From contig CAAEDZ010000015.1 in NCBI GenBank assembly GCA_900754775.1, forward strand, positions 1 to 5,827: a stretch of DNA of 5,827 nucleotides, read 5' to 3'. Within the stretch, counting starts at the first letter, position 1. Each line of letters starts with the position of its first letter. Positions 5,665 through 5,827 of the stretch are shown one piece after another. The translations under genes were made by a program, and so were the position numbers. Under the pieces are notes generated by a model. The model saw only the letters and a program-made list of their open reading frames with translations, made no database searches and was not told where the DNA came from. This stretch comes from Clostridia bacterium. Lineage in GTDB: Bacteria; Bacillota_A; Clostridia; Christensenellales; Aristaeellaceae.

Positions 5665-5698
5665 ATTTACATAAAGAATGCGCGTTGATCTTTTCCCA
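5642..5698. promoter_or_regulatory. 9-bp inverted repeat around the regulator's promoter, candidate operator pair
   Basis: TGGGAAAAG (5642-5650) and CTTTTCCCA (5690-5698) are perfect reverse complements. The left copy lies in the -35/-10 spacer and the right one in the leader, about 48 bp apart centre to centre. The left copy is also part of a near-palindrome, GAAAA-G-TTTTC (5645-5655). Binding by the encoded HTH protein (autoregulation) is inference. Confidence 0.45.
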
Positions 5699-5699
5699 C

Positions 5700-5707
5700 A
5701 AGGGGTG
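5700..5707 (+). promoter_or_regulatory. Ribosome binding site that decides the regulator's start
   Basis: AAGGGGTG ends seven bases before ATG 5715 but only one base before ATG 5709, so the second ATG is the start. The motif and spacing match those before the decarboxylase beta gene. Confidence 0.7.
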
Positions 5708-5714
5708 TATGCCA

Positions 5715-5827
5715 ATGAAGCCTTATTATGTAAAATTGCGTGAATTGCGTGAAGGTCAGGATTTGAAGCAATCCGATGTGGCGCTGGTGCTGGGCACCAC
5801 GCAGCAGGTGTATTCCCGGTATGAAAA
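5715..5827 (+). CDS. XRE/Cro-C1 family helix-turn-helix regulator, N-terminal part
   Basis: The first 37 codons are present; the gene runs off the right edge. The sequence shows an HTH_3 fold: helix 1 KLRELREGQ (residues 7-15), helix 2 LKQSDVALVLG (17-27) and recognition helix TTQQVYSRYE (28-37). The Q.DVA..LG.TQQ.YSRYE pattern is typical of DNA-binding Cro/CI-like repressors. ATG 5715 is chosen over ATG 5709 from ribosome-site spacing. It has its own promoter at 5636-5664 and a possible operator pair. What follows the HTH domain, and hence the ligand or regulon, cannot be seen. Confidence 0.88.
   Translation, partial: MKPYYVKLRELREGQDLKQSDVALVLGTTQQVYSRYE

Overview
The window looks like chromosomal DNA of an anaerobic, probably gut-associated, GC-rich member of the Clostridia (Bacillota). 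This is inference from gene content. It carries a surface protein with a DUF6273 fold, Ig-like domains and a PPKTG sorting signal, sodium-pump decarboxylase beta and gamma subunits, a KdpD-type universal stress protein, strong Shine-Dalgarno sites and consensus sigma-A promoters. No RNA gene, CRISPR array or transposase is visible.

Layout. Left part (1-800): a plus-strand guanine/nucleoside deaminase-type protein, unusual in carrying what looks like an N-terminal signal peptide, ends at 643. It is followed by a plus-strand terminator (674-707) and then a minus-strand terminator (752-783) that closes the convergent neighbour. Middle (800-2680, minus strand): a 626-residue secreted, probably wall-anchored protein. 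A divergent intergenic region (2681-2940) holds two well-formed promoters, one for the surface protein (minus) and one for the decarboxylase operon (plus).

Right part (2941-5602, plus strand): an apparent operon of a TTG-started Na+-translocating decarboxylase beta subunit, a very short gamma-like subunit (49 aa) and an unrecognised two-TM protein of 160 aa. Next comes a gene-free stretch of about 400 bases, then a stand-alone KdpD-type Usp protein. The gene-free stretch is a striking GC-rich, G-skewed higher-order tandem repeat. It contains an 87-base block present twice at a period of 123 bases, and 30-base tandem units whose 14-base core occurs six times exactly. At the right edge (5603-5827) a separate promoter drives the start of an XRE-family regulator, with a 9-bp inverted repeat around its start region.

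How they may work together: the beta and gamma subunits form the membrane sodium-pumping part of a biotin-dependent decarboxylase whose carboxyltransferase alpha subunit and biotin carrier are not in the window. The 160-aa membrane protein and the Usp protein share the strand and may share the transcript, but nothing in the sequence proves a functional link. The most unexplained element is the repeat array between them.
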